From Osmia lignaria lignaria (Eukaryota > Arthropoda > Insecta > Hymenoptera > Megachilidae): 64,000 nucleotides of DNA. The stretch covers positions 19,918,501 through 19,982,500 of the forward strand of contig NW_027478159.1 in NCBI RefSeq assembly GCF_051020975.1. Direction: 5' to 3'. A program made the position numbers and the translations under genes. Under the pieces are notes generated by a model. The model was given only the letters and a program-made list of their open reading frames with translations. It did not search any database and was not told where the DNA came from. Of this stretch, positions 36,185-50,200 are shown in pieces (within the stretch, counting starts at the first letter, position 1; each line of letters starts with the position of its first letter).

Positions 36185-37151
36185 CGAGATATTTGCAGAT
36201 TTATCTCAAGGGAAGGGGCCTGACGGACATATTTCGAGATATTTCTCCTTCTTGTTGTTCTTCTTCTGCACAGCTAAGCTGGAAGTGGCATTTGCAGCTC
36301 GCACTAGTGCAGAGTTATCTCAAAGAAAGGGGCCACGGTGTTTCTGTATCTCTATTATGTTTGGTGCGGCTTCGGAACTTTTAAGTATCTTGATCTATCT
36401 CGAGAACTACGCTTCTGATCAAAAAATATCATAGAACATAAATTGTAGGAAATATAATTCTCTACAAAAAACGTCTCTTAACATTTTGCCATAGCTCGCT
36501 TCGTTTCCGAGATATTTGCAGATTTATCTCAAGGGAAGGGGCCTGACGGACATATTTCGAGATATTCCTTCTTCTTGTTGTTCTTCTTCTGCACAGCTAA
36601 GCTGGAAGTGGCATTTGCGGCTCGCACTAGTGCAGAGTTATCTCAAAGAAAGGGGTCACGGTGTTTCTGTATCTTTATTATGTAGGTGCGGCTTCGGAAC
36701 TTTTAAATATCTCGATATATCTCGAAAACTACGCTTCTGATCAAAAAATATCATAGAACATAAAAAGTAGGAAACTTAATTCTCTACAAAAAAGGTCTCT
36801 TAACATTTTGCCATAGCTCACTTCGTTTCCGAGATATTTGCAGATTTATCTCAAGGGAAGGGGCCTAACGGACATATTTCGAGATATTTCTTCTTCTTGT
36901 TGTTCTTCTTCTGCACAGCTAAGCTGGAAGTGGCATTTGCGGCTCGCACTAGTGCAGAGTTATCTCAACGAGAGGGGCCACGGTGTTTCTGTATCTCTAT
37001 TATGTTGGTGCGGCTTCGGAACTTTTAAATATCTTGATATATCTCGAGAACTACGCATCTGATCAAAAAATATCATAGAAGATAAAAAGTAGGAAACTTA
37101 ATTCCCTACAAAAAAGGTCTCTTAACATTTTGCCATAGCTCGCTTCGTTTC
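36185..37151 (+). repeat. Linker monomers between the trimer and tetramer zones
   Basis: Three monomers: 36193 (inserted T at 36361, tctccttcttg), 36516 (gagatattcc, aggggtcacgg, atgtaggtgcgg) and 36838 (ctcaacgagagg). The tail of the last (agaagataaaaagtagg, then aattccctac near 37101) is repeated at 40614-40650, where the 11-monomer duplication begins. Confidence 0.8.
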
Positions 37152-40100
37152 CGAGATATTTGCAGATTTATCTCAAGGGAAGGGGCCTGACGGACATATT
37201 TCGAGATATTTCTTCTTCTTGTTGTTCTTCTTCTGCACAGCAAAGGTGGAAGTGGCATTTGCAGCTCGCAATAGTGCAGAGTTATCTCAAAGAAAGGGGC
37301 CACGGTGTTTCTGTATCTCTATTATGTTGGTGCGGCTTCGGAACTTTTAAATATCTTGATATATCTCGAGAACTACGCATCTGATCAAAAAATATCATAG
37401 AACATAAAAAGTAGGAAACTTAATTATCTACAAAAAAGGTCTCTTAACATTTTGCCATAGCTCGCTTCGTTTCCGAGATATTTGCAGATTTATCTCAAGG
37501 GAAGGGGCCTGACGGAAATATTTCGAGATATTTCTTCTTCTTGTTGTTCTTCTTCTGCACAGCTAAACTGGAAGTGGCATTTCCAGCTCGCAGTAGTGCA
37601 GAGTTATCTCAACGAGAGGGGCCACGGTGTTTCTGTATCTCTATTTTGTTGGTGCGGCTTCGGAACTTTTAAATATCTCGATATATCTCGAAAACTACGC
37701 TTCTGATCAAAAAATATCATAGAACATAAATTGTAGAAAGCATAATTCTCTACAAAAAAGGTCTCTTAACATTTTGCCATAGCTCGCTTCGTTTCCGAGA
37801 TATTTGCAGATATATCTCAAGGGAAGGGGCCTGACGGACATATTTCGAGATATTTCTTCTTCTTGTTGTTCTTCTTCTGCACAGCTAAGCTGGAAGTGGC
37901 ATTTACAGCTCGCAATAGTGCAGAGTTATCTCAAAGAAAGGGGCCACGGTGTTTCTGTATCTCTATTATGTTGGTGCGGCTTCGGAACTTTTAAATATCT
38001 TGATATATCTCGAGAACTACGCCTCTGATCGAAAAATATCATAGAACATAAAAAGTAGGAAACTGAATTCTCTACAAAAAAGGTCTCTTAACATTTTGCC
38101 ATAGCTCGCTTCGTTTCCGAGATATTTGCAGATTTATCTCAAGGGAAGGGGCCTGACGGACATATTTCGAGATATTTCTTCTTCTTGTTGTTCTTCTTCT
38201 GCCCAGCTAAGCTGGAAGTGGCATTTGCAGCGCGCAATAGTGCAGAGTTATCTCAAAGAAAGGGGCCACGGTGTTTCTGTATCTCTATTATGTTGGTGCG
38301 GCTTCGGAACTTTTAAATGTCTTGATATATCTCGAGAACTACGCATCTGATCAAAAAATATCATACTACATAAAAGATAGGAAACTTAATTCTCTACAAA
38401 AAAGGTCTCTTAACATTTTGCCATAGCTCGCTTCGTTTCCGAGATATTTGCAGATTTATCTCAAGGGAAGGGGCCTGACGGACATATTTCGAGATATTTC
38501 TCCTTCTTGTTGTTCTTCTTCTGCACAGCAAAGCTGGAAGTGGCATTTGCAGCTCGCAATAGTGCAGAGTTATCTCAAAGAAAGGGGCCACGGTGTTTCT
38601 GTATCTCTATTATGTTGGTGCGGCTTCGGAACTTTTAAATATCTTGATATATCTCGAGAACTACGCATCTGATCAAAAAATATCATAGAACATAAAAAGT
38701 AGGAAACTTAATTATCTACAAAAAAGGTCTCTTAACATTTTGCCATAGCTCGCTTCGTTTCCGAGATATTTGCAGATTTATCTCAAGGGAAGGGGCCTGA
38801 CGGAAATATTTCGAGATATTTCTTCTTCTTGTTGTTCTTCTTCTGCACAGCTAAACTGGAAGTGGCATTTCCAGCTCGCAATAGTGCAGAGTTATCTCAA
38901 CGAGAGGGGCCACGGTGTTTCTGTATCTCTATTTTGTTGGTGCGGCTTCGGAACTTTTAAATATCTCGATATATCTCGAAAACTACGCTTCTGATCAAAA
39001 AATATCATAGAACATAAATTGTAGAAAGCATAATTCTCTACAAAAAAGGTCTCTTAACATTTTGCCATAGCTCGCTTCGTTTCCGAGATATTTGCAGATA
39101 TATCTCAAGGGAAGGGGCCTGACGGACATATTTCGAGATATTTCTTCTTCTTGTTGTTCTTCTTCTGCACAGCTAAGCTGGAAGTGGCATTTACAGCTCG
39201 CAATAGTGCAGAGTTATGTCAAAGAAAGGGGCCACGGTGTTTCTGTATCTCTATTATGTTGGTGCGGCTTCGGAACTTTTAAATATCTTGATATATCTCG
39301 AGAACTACGCATCTGATCAAAAAATATCATAGAACATAAAAAGTAGGAAACTTAATTCTCTACAAAAAAGGTCTCTTAACGTTTTGCAATAGCTCGCTTC
39401 GTTTCCGAGATATTTGCAGATTTATCTCAAGGGAAGGGTCCTGACGGACATATTTCGAGATATTTCTTCTTCTTGTTGTTCTTCTTCTGCACAGCTAAGC
39501 TGGAAGTGGCATTTGCAGCTCGCAATAGTGCAGAGTTATCTCAAAGAAAGGGGCCACGGTGTTTCTGTATCTCTATTATGTTGGTGCGGCTTCGGAACTT
39601 TTAAATATCTTGATATATCTCGAGAACTACGCATCTGATCAAAAAATATCATAGAACATAAAAAGTAGGAAACTTAATTCTCTACAAAAAAGGTCTCTTA
39701 ACATTTTGCCATAGCTCGCTTCGTTTCCGAGATATTTGCAGATTTATCTCAAGGGAAGGGGCCTGACGGACATATTTCGAGATATTTCTCCTTCTTGTTG
39801 TTCTTCTTCTGCACAGCTAAGCTGGAAGTGGCATTTGCAGCTCGCACTAGTGCAGAGTTATCTCAAAGAAAGGGGCCACGGTGTTTCTGTATCTCTATTA
39901 TGTTGGTGCGGCTTCGGAACTTTTAAATATCTCGATATATCTCGAAAACTACGCTTCTGATCAAAAAATATCGTAGAACATAAATTGTAGGAAACATAAT
40001 TCTCTACAAAAAAGGTCTCTTAACATTTTGCCCTAGCTCGCTTCGTTTCCGAGATATTTGCAGATATATCTCAAGGGAAGGGGCCTGACGGACATATTTC

Positions 40101-41659
40101 GAGATATTTCTTCTTCTTGTTGTTCTTCTTCTGCACAGCTAAGCTGGAAGTGGCATTTACAGCTCGCAATAGTGCAGAGTTATCTCAAAGAAAGGGGCCA
40201 CGGTGTTTCTGTATCTCTATTATGTTGGTGCGGCTTCGGAACTTTTAAATATCTTGATATATCTCGAGAACTACGCATCTGATCAAAAAATATCATAGAA
40301 CATAAAAAGTAGGAAACTTAATTCTCTACAAAAAAGGTCTCTTAACATTTTGCCATAGCTCGCTTCGTTTCCGAGATATTTGCAGATTTATCTCAAGGGA
40401 AGGGGCCTAACGGACATATTTCGAGATATTTCTTCTTCTTGTTGTTCTTCTTCTGCACAGCTAAACTGGAAGTGGCATTTCCAGCTCGCAATAGTGCAGA
40501 GTTATCTCAACGAGAGGGGCCACGGTGTTTCTGTATCTCTATTATGTTGGTGCGGCTTCGGAACTTTTAAATATCTTGATATATCTCGAGAACTACGCAT
40601 CTGATCAAAAAATATCATAGAAGATAAAAAGTAGGAAACTTAATTCCCTACAAAAAAGGTCTCTTAACATTTTGCCATAGCTCGCTTCGTTTCCGAGATA
40701 TTTGCAGATTTATCTCAAGGGAAGGGGCCTGACGGACATATTTCGAGATATTTCTTCTTCTTGTTGTTCTTCTTCTGCACAGCAAAGCTGGAAGTGGCAT
40801 TTGCAGCTCGCAATAGTGCAGAGTTATCTCAAAGAAAGGGGCCACGGTGTTTCTGTATCTCTATTATGTTGGTGCGGCTTCGGAACTTTTAAATATCTTG
40901 ATATATCTCGAGAACTACGCATCTGATCAAAAAATATCATAGAACATAAAAAGTAGGAAACTTAATTATCTACAAAAAAGGTCTCTTAACATTTTGCCAT
41001 AGCTCGCTTCGTTTCCGAGATATTTGCAGATTTATCTCAAGGGAAGGGGCCTGACGGAAATATTTCGAGATATTTCTTCTTCTTGTTGTTCTTCTTCTGC
41101 ACAGCTAAACTGGAAGTGGCATTTCCAGCTCGCAATAGTGCAGAGTTATCTCAACGAGAGGGGCCACGGTGTTTCTGTATCTCTATTTTGTTGGTGCGGC
41201 TTCGGAACTTTTAAATATCTCGATATATCTCGAAAACTACGCTTCTGATCAAAAAATATCATAGAACATAAATTGTAGAAAGCATAATTCTCTACAAAAA
41301 AGGTCTCTTAACATTTTGCCATAGCTCGCTTCGTTTCCGAGATATTTGCAGATATATCTCAAGGGAAGGGGCCTGACGGACATATTTCGAGATATTTCTT
41401 CTTCTTGTTGTTCTTCTTCTGCACAGCTAAGCTGGAAGTGGCATTTACAGCTCGCAATAGTGCAGAGTTATCTCAAAGAAAGGGGCCACGGTGTTTCTGT
41501 ATCTCTATTATGTTGGTGCGGCTTCGGAACTTTTAAATATCTTGATATATCTCGAGAACTACGCCTCTGATCGAAAAATATCATAGAACATAAAAAGTAG
41601 GAAACTGAATTCTCTACAAAAAAGGTCTCTTAACATTTTGCCATAGCTCGCTTCGTTTC
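37152..41659 (+). repeat. Tetramer-based zone (A-B-C-D), spacings 4, 7 and 11
   Basis: A monomers (37160, 38448, 40702) have cagcaaag in place of cagctaag. B monomers (37482, 38770, 41024) have gacggaaatattt, ctattttgttgg, ctcaacgagagg and a tail with tgtagaaagcataattc. C monomers are 37804, 39092 and 41346; 37804 and 41346 share gcctctgatcgaaaaat and aaactgaattctc. D monomers are 38126 and 41668 (gcagcgcgcaatag). The order is ABCD-ABC-four others-ABC(D). The stretch 37070-38380 and its copy at about 40612-41920 are 3542 bp (11 monomers) apart. The four inserted monomers are 39414, 39736, 40058 and 40380. Confidence 0.85.
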
Positions 41660-44234
41660 CGAGATATTTGCAGATTTATCTCGAGGGAAGGGGCCTGACG
41701 GACATATTTCGAGATATTTCTTCTTCTTGTTGTTCTTCTTCTGCACAGCTAAGCTGGAAGTGGCATTTGCAGCGCGCAATAGTGCAGAGTTATCTCAAAG
41801 AAAGTGGCCACGGTGTTTCTGTATCTCTATTATGTTGGTGCGGCTTCGGAACTTTTAAATATCTTGATATATCTCGAGAACTACGCATCCGATCAAAAAA
41901 TATCATACAACATAAAAAGTAGGAAACTTAATTCTCTACAAAAAAGGTCTCTTAACATTTTGCCATAGCTCGCTTCGTTTCCGAGATATTTGCAGATTTA
42001 TCTCAAGGGAAGGGGCCTGACGGACATATTTCGAGATATTTCTTCTTCTTGTTGTTCTTCTTCTGCACAGCTAAGCTGGAAGCGGCATTTGCGGCTCGCA
42101 CTAGTGCAGAGTTATCTCAAAGAAAGGGGCCACGGTGTTTCTGTATCTCTATTATGTTGGTGCGGCTTCGGATCTTTTAAATATCTCGATATATCTCGAA
42201 AACTACGCTTCTGATCAAAAAATATCATACAACATAAATTGTAGGAAACATAATTCTCTACAAAAAACGTCTCTTAACATTTTGCCATAGCTCGCATCGT
42301 TTCCGAGATATTTGCAGATTCAGCTCAAAGGAACTGGCCTGACGGACATATTTCGAGATATTTCTTCTTTTGTTGTTCTTCTTCTGCACAGCTAAGCTGG
42401 AAGTGGCATTTGCAGCTCGCAATAGTGCAGAGTTATCTCAAAGAAAGGGGCCACGGTGTTTCTGTACCTCTATTATGTTGGTGCGGCTTCGGAACTTTTA
42501 AATATCTTGATATATCTCGAGAACTACGCATCCGATCAAAAAATATCATAGAACATAAAAAGTAGGAAACTTAATTCTCTACAAAAAAGGTCTCTTAACA
42601 TTTTGCCATAGCTCGCTTCGTTTCCGAGATATTTGCAGATTTATCTCAAGGGAAGGGGCCTGGCGGACATATTTCGAGATATTTCTTCTTCTTGTTGTTC
42701 TTCTTCTGCACAGCTAAGCTGGAAGTGGCATTTGCAGCTCGCAGTAGTGCAGAGTTATCTCAAAGAAAGGGGCCACGGTGTTTCTGTATCTCTATTATGT
42801 TGGTGCGGCTTCGGAACTTTTAAATATCTTGATATATTTCGAGAACTACGCATCTGATCAGAAAATATCATAGAACATAAAAAGTAGGAAACTTAATTCT
42901 CTACAAAAAAGATCTCTTAACATTTTGCCATAGCTCGCTTCGTTTCCGAGATATTTGCAGATTTATCTCAAGGGAAGGGGCCTGACGGACATATTTCGAG
43001 ATATTTCTTCTTCTTGTTGTTCTTCTTCTGCACAGCTAAGCTGGAAGTGGCATTTGCAGCGCGCAATAGTGCAGAGTTATCTCAAAGAAAGGGGCCACGG
43101 TGTTTCTGTATCTCTATTATGTTGGTGCGGCTTCGGAACTTTTAAATATCTTGATATATCTCGAGAACTACGCATCCGATCAAAAAATATCATAGAACAT
43201 AAAAAGTAGGAAACTTAATTCTCTACAAAAAAGGTCTCTTAACATTTTGCCATAGCTCGCTTCGTTTCCGAGATATTTGCAGATTTATCTCGAGGGAAGG
43301 GGCCTGACGGACATATTTCGAGATATTTCTTCTTCTTGTTGTTCTTCTTCTGCACAGCTAAGCTGGAAGCGGCATTTGCGGCTCGCACTAGTGCAGAGTT
43401 ATCTCAAAGAAAGGGGCCACGGTGTTTCTGTATCTCTATTATGTTGGTGCGGCTTCGGATCTTTTAAATATCTCGATATATCTCGAAAACTACGCTTCTG
43501 ATCAAAAAATATCATAGAACATAAATTGTAGGAAACATAATTCTCTACAAAAAACGTCTCTTAACATTTTGCCATAGCTCGCTTCGTTTCCGAGATATTT
43601 GCAGATTCAGCTCAAAGGAACTGGCCTGACGGACATATTTCGAGATATTTCTTCTTCTTGTTGTTCTTCTTCTGCACAGCTAAGCTGGAAGCGGCATTTG
43701 CGGCTCGCACTAGTGCACAGTTATCTCAAAGAAAGGGGCCACGGTGTTTCTGTATCTCTATTATGTTGGTGCGTCTTCGGAACTTTTAAATATCTCGATA
43801 TATCTCGAAAACTACGCTTCTGATCAAAAAATATCATAGAACATAAATTGTAGGAAACATAATTCTCGACAAAAAACGTCTCTTAACATTTTGCCATAGC
43901 TCGCTTCGTTTCCGAGATATTTGCAGATTCAGCTCAAAGGAACTGGCCTGACGGACATATTTCGAGATATTTCTTCTTCTTGTTGTTCTTCTTCTGCACA
44001 GCTAAGCTGGAAGGGGCATTTGCGGCTCGCACTAGTGCAGAGTTATCTCAAAGAAAGGGGCCACGGTGTTTCTGTATCCCTATTATGTTGGTGCGGCTTC
44101 GGAACTTTTAAATATCTCGATATATCTCGAAAACTACGCTTCTGATCAAAAAATATCATAGAACATAAATTGTAGGAAACATAATTCTCTATAAAAAACG
44201 TCTCTTAACATTTTGCCATAGCTCGCTTCGTTTC
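41660..44234 (+). repeat. Tetramer duplication and box-variant run
   Basis: 41668-41990-42312 recur as 42955-43277-43599, 1287 bp apart because the 42312 monomer has lost one base. Markers: gcagcgcgcaatag with cgcatccgatc (41668, 42955); ggaagcggcat with cttcggatctttt (41990, 43277); the gattcagctcaaagg form of box R1 (42312, 43599, 43921). The atctcgaggg change sits in 41668 in one copy but in 43277 in the other, which points to exchange between neighbouring monomers. Singletons include ctggcggac (42633) and ggaaggggcat (43921). Confidence 0.8.
42365..42371 (+). other. 1 bp deletion in TTC tract (321 bp monomer 42304-42624)
   Basis: The usual tttcttcttcttgttg reads tttcttcttttgttg, losing one C. 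This explains the 1287 bp offset (not 1288) between the two tetramer copies here. Confidence 0.8.
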
Positions 44235-47200
44235 CGAGATATTTGCAGATTCATCTCAAAGGAACTGGCCTGACGGACATATTTCGAGATATTTCTTCTT
44301 CTTGTTGTTCTTCCTCTGCACAGCTAAGCTGGAAGTGGCATTTGCAGCTCGCAATAGTGCAGAGTTATCTCAAAGAAAGGGGCCACGGCGTTTCTGTATC
44401 TCTATTATGTTGGTGCGGCTTCGGAACTTTTAAATATCTTGATATATCTCGAGAACTACGCATCTGATCAAAAAATATCATAGAAGGTAAAAAGTAGGAA
44501 ACTTAATTCTCTACAAAAAAGGTCTCTTAACATTTTGCCATAGCTCGCTTCGTTTCCGAGATATTTGCAGATTTATCTCAAGGGAAGGGGCCTGACGGAC
44601 ATATTTCGAGATATTTCTTCTTCTTGTTGTTCTTCTTCTGCACAGCTAAGCTGGAAGTGGCATTTGCGGCTCGCAATAGTGCAGAGTTATCTCAAAGAAA
44701 GGGGCCACGGCGTTTCTGTATCTCTATTATGTTGGTGCGGCTTCGGAACTTTTAAATATCTTGATATATCTCGAGAACTACGCATCTGATCAAAAAATAT
44801 CATAGAACATAAAAAGTAGGAAACTTAATTCTCTACAAAAAAGGTCTCTTAACATTTTGCCATAGGTCGCTTCGTTTCCGAGATATCTGCAGATTTATCT
44901 CAAGGGAAGGGGCCTAACGGACATATTTCGAGATATTTCTTCTTCTTGTTGTCCTTCTTCTGCACAGCTAAACTGGAAGTGGCATTTCCAGCTCGCAATA
45001 GTGCAGAGTTATCTCAAAGAGAGGGGCCACGGTGTTTCTGTATCTCTATTATGTTGGTGCGGCTTCGGAACTTTTAAATATCTTGATATATCTCGAGAAC
45101 TACGCATCTGATCAAAAAATATCATAGAAGATAAAAAGTAGGAAACTTAATTATCTACAAAAAAGGTCTCTTAACATTTTGCCATACCTCGCTTCGTTTC
45201 CGAGATATTTGCGGATTTATCTCAAGGGAAGGGGCCTGACGGACATATTTCGAGATATTTCTTCTTCTTGTTGTTCTTCTTCTGCACAGCTAAGCTGGAA
45301 GTGGCATTTGCGGCTCGCACTAGTGCAGAGTTATCTCAAAGAAAGGGGCCACGGTGTTTCTGTATCCCTATTATGTTGGTGCGGCTTCGGAACTTTTAAA
45401 TATCTGGATATATCTCGAAAACTACGCTTCGGATCAAAAAATATCATAGAACATAAATAGTAGGAAACATAATTCTCTACAAAAAACGTCTCTTAACATT
45501 TTGCCATAGCTCGCTTCGTTTCCGAGATATGTGCAGATTTATCTCAAGGGAAGGGGCCTGACGGACATATTTCGAGATATTTCTTCTTCTTGTTGTTCTT
45601 CTTCTGCACAGCTAAGCTGGAAGTGGCATTTGCGGCTCGCACTAGTGCAGAGTTATCTCAACGAAAGGGGCCACGGTGTTTCTGTATCTCTATTATGTTG
45701 GTGCGGCTTCGGAACTTTTAAATATCTCGATATATCTCGAAAACTACGCTTCTGATCAAAAAATATCATACAACATAAATTGTAGGAAACATAATTCTCT
45801 ACAAAAAAGGTCTCTCAACATTTTGCCATAGCTCGCTTCGTTTCCGAGATATTTGCAGATATATCTCAAGGGAAGGGGCCTGACGGACATATTTCGAGAT
45901 ATTTCTTCTTCTTGTTGTTCTTCTTCTGCACAGCTAAGCTGGAAGTGGCATTTACAGCTCGCAATAGTGCAGAGTTATCTCAAAGAAAGGGGCCACGGTG
46001 TTTCTGTATCTCTATTATGTTGGTGCGGCTTCGGAACTTTTAAATATCTTGATATATCTCGAGAACTACGCATCTGATCAAAAAATATCATAGAAGATAA
46101 AAAGTAGGAAACTTAATTCTCTACAAAAAAGGTCTCTTAACATTTTGCCATAGCTCGCTTGGTTTCCGAGATATTTGCAGATTTATCTCAAGGGAAGGGG
46201 CCTGACGGACATATTTCGAGATATTTCTTCTTCTTGTTGTTCTTCTTCTGCACAGATAAGCTGGAAGTGGCATTTGCGGCTCGCACTAGTGCAGAGTTAT
46301 CTCAAAGAAAGGGGCCACGGTGTTTCTGTATCTCTATTATGTTGGTGCGGCTTCGGAACTTTTAAATATCTCGATATATCTCGAAAACTACGCATCTGAT
46401 CAAAAAATATCATAGAACATAAAAAGTAGGAAACTTAATTCTCTACAAAAACGGTCTCTTAACATTTTGCCATAGCTCTCTTCGTTTCCGAGATATTTGC
46501 AGATTTATCTCAAGGGAAGGGGCCTGACGGACATATTTCGAGATATTTCTTCTTCTTGTTGTTCTTCTTCTGCACAGCTAAGCTGGAAGTGGCATTTGCG
46601 GCTCGCACTAGTGCAGAGTTATCTCAAAGAAAGGGGCCACGGTGTTTCTGTATCTCTATTATGTTGGTGCGGCTTCGGAACTTTTAAATATCTCGATGTA
46701 TCTCGAAAACTACGCTTCTGATCAAAAAATATCATAGAACATAAATTGTAGGAAACATAATTCTCTATAAAAAACGTCTCTTAACATTTTGCCATAGCTC
46801 GCTTCGTTTCCGAGATATTTGCAGATTCATCTCAAAGGAACTGGCCTGACGGACATATTTCGAGATATTTCTTCTTCTTGTTGTTCTTCCTCTGCACAGC
46901 TAAGCTGGAAGTGGCATTTGCAGCTCGCAATAGTGCAGAGTTATCTCAAAGAAAGGGGCCACGGCGTTTCTGTATCTCTATTATGTTGGTGCGGCTTCGG
47001 AACTTTTAAATATCTTGATATATCTCGAGAACTACGCATCTGATCAAAAAATATCATAGAACATAAAAAGTAGGAAACTTAATTCTCTACAAAAAAGGTC
47101 TCTTAACATTTTGCCATAGGTCGCTTCGTTTCCGAGATATCTGCAGATTTATCTCAAGGGAAGGGGCCTAACGGACATATTTCGAGATATTTCTTCTTCT

Positions 47201-50200
47201 TGTTGTCCTTCTTCTGCACAGCTAAACTGGAAGTGGCATTTCCAGCTCGCAATAGTGCAGAGTTATCTCAAAGAGAGGGGCCACGGTGTTTCTGTATCTC
47301 TATTATGTTGGTGCGGCTTCGGAACTTTTAAATATCTTGATATATCTCGAGAACTACGCATCTGATCAAAAAATATCATAGAAGATAAAAAGTAGGAAAC
47401 TTAATTATCTACAAAAAAGGTCTCTTAACATTTTGCCATAGCTCGCTTCGTTTCCGAGATATTTGCAGATTTATCTCAAGGGAAGGGGCCTGACGGACAT
47501 ATTTCGAGATATTTCTTCTTCTTGTTGTTCTTCTTCTGCACAGCTAAGCTGGAAGTGGCATTTGCGGCTCGCACTAGTGCAGAGTTATCTCAAAGAAAGG
47601 GGCCACGGTGTTTCTGTATCCCTATTATGTTGGTGCGGCTTCGGAACTTTTAAATATCTGGATATATCTCGAAAACTACGCTTCGGATCAAAAAATATCA
47701 TAGAACATAAATAGTAGGAAACATAATTCTCTACAAAAAACGTCTCTTAACATTTTGCCATAGCTCGCTTCGTTTCCGAGATATGTGCAGATTTATCTCA
47801 AGGGAAGGGGCCTGACGGACATATTTCGAGATATTTCTTCTTCTTGTTGTTCTTCTTCTGCACAGCTAAGCTGGAAGTGGCATTTGCGGCTCGCACTAGT
47901 GCAGAGTTATCTCAACGAAAGGGGCCACGGTGTTTCTGTATCTCTATTATGTTGGTGCGGCTTCGGAACTTTTAAATATCTCGATATATCTCGAAAACTA
48001 CGCTTCTGATCAAAAAATATCATAGAACATAAATTGTAGGAAACATAATTCTCTACAAAAAAGGTCTCTCAACATTTTGCCATAGCTCGCTTCGTTTCCG
48101 AGATATTTGCAGATATATCTCAAGGGAAGGGGCCTGACGGACATATTTCGAGATATTTCTTCTTCTTGTTGTTCTTCTTCTGCACAGCTAAGCTGGAAGT
48201 GGCATTTACAGCTCGCAATAGTGCAGAGTTATCTCAAAGAAAGGGGCCACGGTGTTTCTATATCTCTATTATGTTGGTGCGGCTTCGGAACTTTTAAATA
48301 TCTTGATATATCTCGAGAACTACGCATCTGATCAAAAAATATCATAGAAGATAAAAAGTAGGAAACTTAATTCTCTACAAAAAAGGTCTCTTAACATTTT
48401 GCCATAGCTCGCTTGGTTTCCGAGATATTTGCAGATTTATCTCAAGGGAAGGGGCCTGACGGACATATTTCGAGATATTTCTTCTTCTTGTTGTTCTTCT
48501 TCTGCACAGATAAGCTGGAAGTGGCATTTGCGGCTCGCACTAGTGCAGAGTTATCTCAAAGAAAGGGGCCACGGTGTTTCTGTATCTCTATTATGTTGGT
48601 GCGGCTTCGGAACTTTTAAATATCTCGATATATCTCGAAAACTACGCTTCTGATCAAAAAATATCATAGAACATAAATTGTAGGAAAGATAATTCTCTAC
48701 AAAAAACGTCTCTTAACATTTTGCCATAGCTCGCTTCGTTTCCGAGATATTTGCAGATTCATCTCAAAGGAACGGGCCTGACGGACATATTTCGAGATAC
48801 TTCTTCTTCTTGTTGTTCTTCCTCTGCACAGCTAAGCTGGAAGTGGCATTTGCAGCTCGCAATAGTGCAGAGTTATCTCAAAGAAAGGGGCCACGGTGTT
48901 TCTGTATCTCTATTATGTTGGTGCGGCTTCGGAACTTTTAAATATCTTGATATATCTCGAGAACTACGCATCTGATCAAAAAATATCATAGAACATAAAA
49001 AGTAGGAAACTTAATTCTCTACAAAAAAGGTCTCTTAACATTTTGCCATAGGTCGCTTCGTTTCCGAGATATTTGCAGATTTATCTCAAGGGAAGGGGCC
49101 TAACGGACATATTTCGAGATATTTCTTCTTCTTGTTGTCCTTCTTCTGCACAGCTAAACTGGAAGTGGCATTTCCAGCTCGCAACAGTGCAGAGTTATCT
49201 CAAAGAGAGGGGCCACGGTGTTTCTGTATCTCTATTATGTTGGTGCGGCTTCGGAACTTTTAAATATCTTGATATATCTCGAGAACTACGCATCTGATCA
49301 AAAAATATCATAGAAGATAAAAAGTAGGAAACTTAATTCTCTACAAAAAAGGTCTCTTAACATTTTGCCATAGCTCGCTTCGTTTCCGAGATATTTGCAG
49401 ATTTATCTCAAGGGAAGGGGCCTGACGGACATATTTCGAGATATTTCTTTTTCTTGTTGTTCTTCTTCTGCACAGCTAAGCTGGAAGTGGCATTTGCGGC
49501 TCGCACTAGTGCAGAGTTATCTCAAAGAAAGGGGCCACGGTGTTTCTGTATCCCTATTATGTTGGTGCGGCTTCGGAACTTTTAAATATCTGGATATATC
49601 TCGAAAACTACGCTTCGGATCAAAAAATATCATAGAACATAAATAGTAGGATACATAATTCTCTACAAAAAATGTCTCCTAACATTTTGCCATAGCTCGC
49701 TTCGTTTCCGAGATATGTGCAGATTTATCTCAAGGGAAGGGGCCTGACGGACATATTTCGAGATATTTCTTCTTCTTGTTGTTCTTCTTCTGCACAGCTA
49801 AGCTGGAAGTGGCATTTGCGGCTCGCACTAGTGCAGAGTTATCTCAACGGAAGGGGCCACGGTGTTTCTGCATCTCTATTATGTTGGTGCGGCTTCGGAA
49901 CTTTTAAATATCTCGATATATCTCGAAAACTACGCTTCTGATCAAAAAATATCATAGAACATAAATTGTAGGAAACATAATTCTCTACAAAAAAGGTCTC
50001 TCAACATTTTGCCATAGCTCGCTTCGTTTCCGAGATATTTGCAGATATATCTCAAGGGAAGGGGCCTGACGGACATATTTCGAGATATTTCTTCTTCTTG
50101 TTGTTCTTCTTCTGCACAGCTAAGCTGGAAGTGGCATTTACAGCTCGCAATAGTGCAGAGTTATCTCAAAGAAAGGGGCCACGGTGTTTCTGTATCTCTA

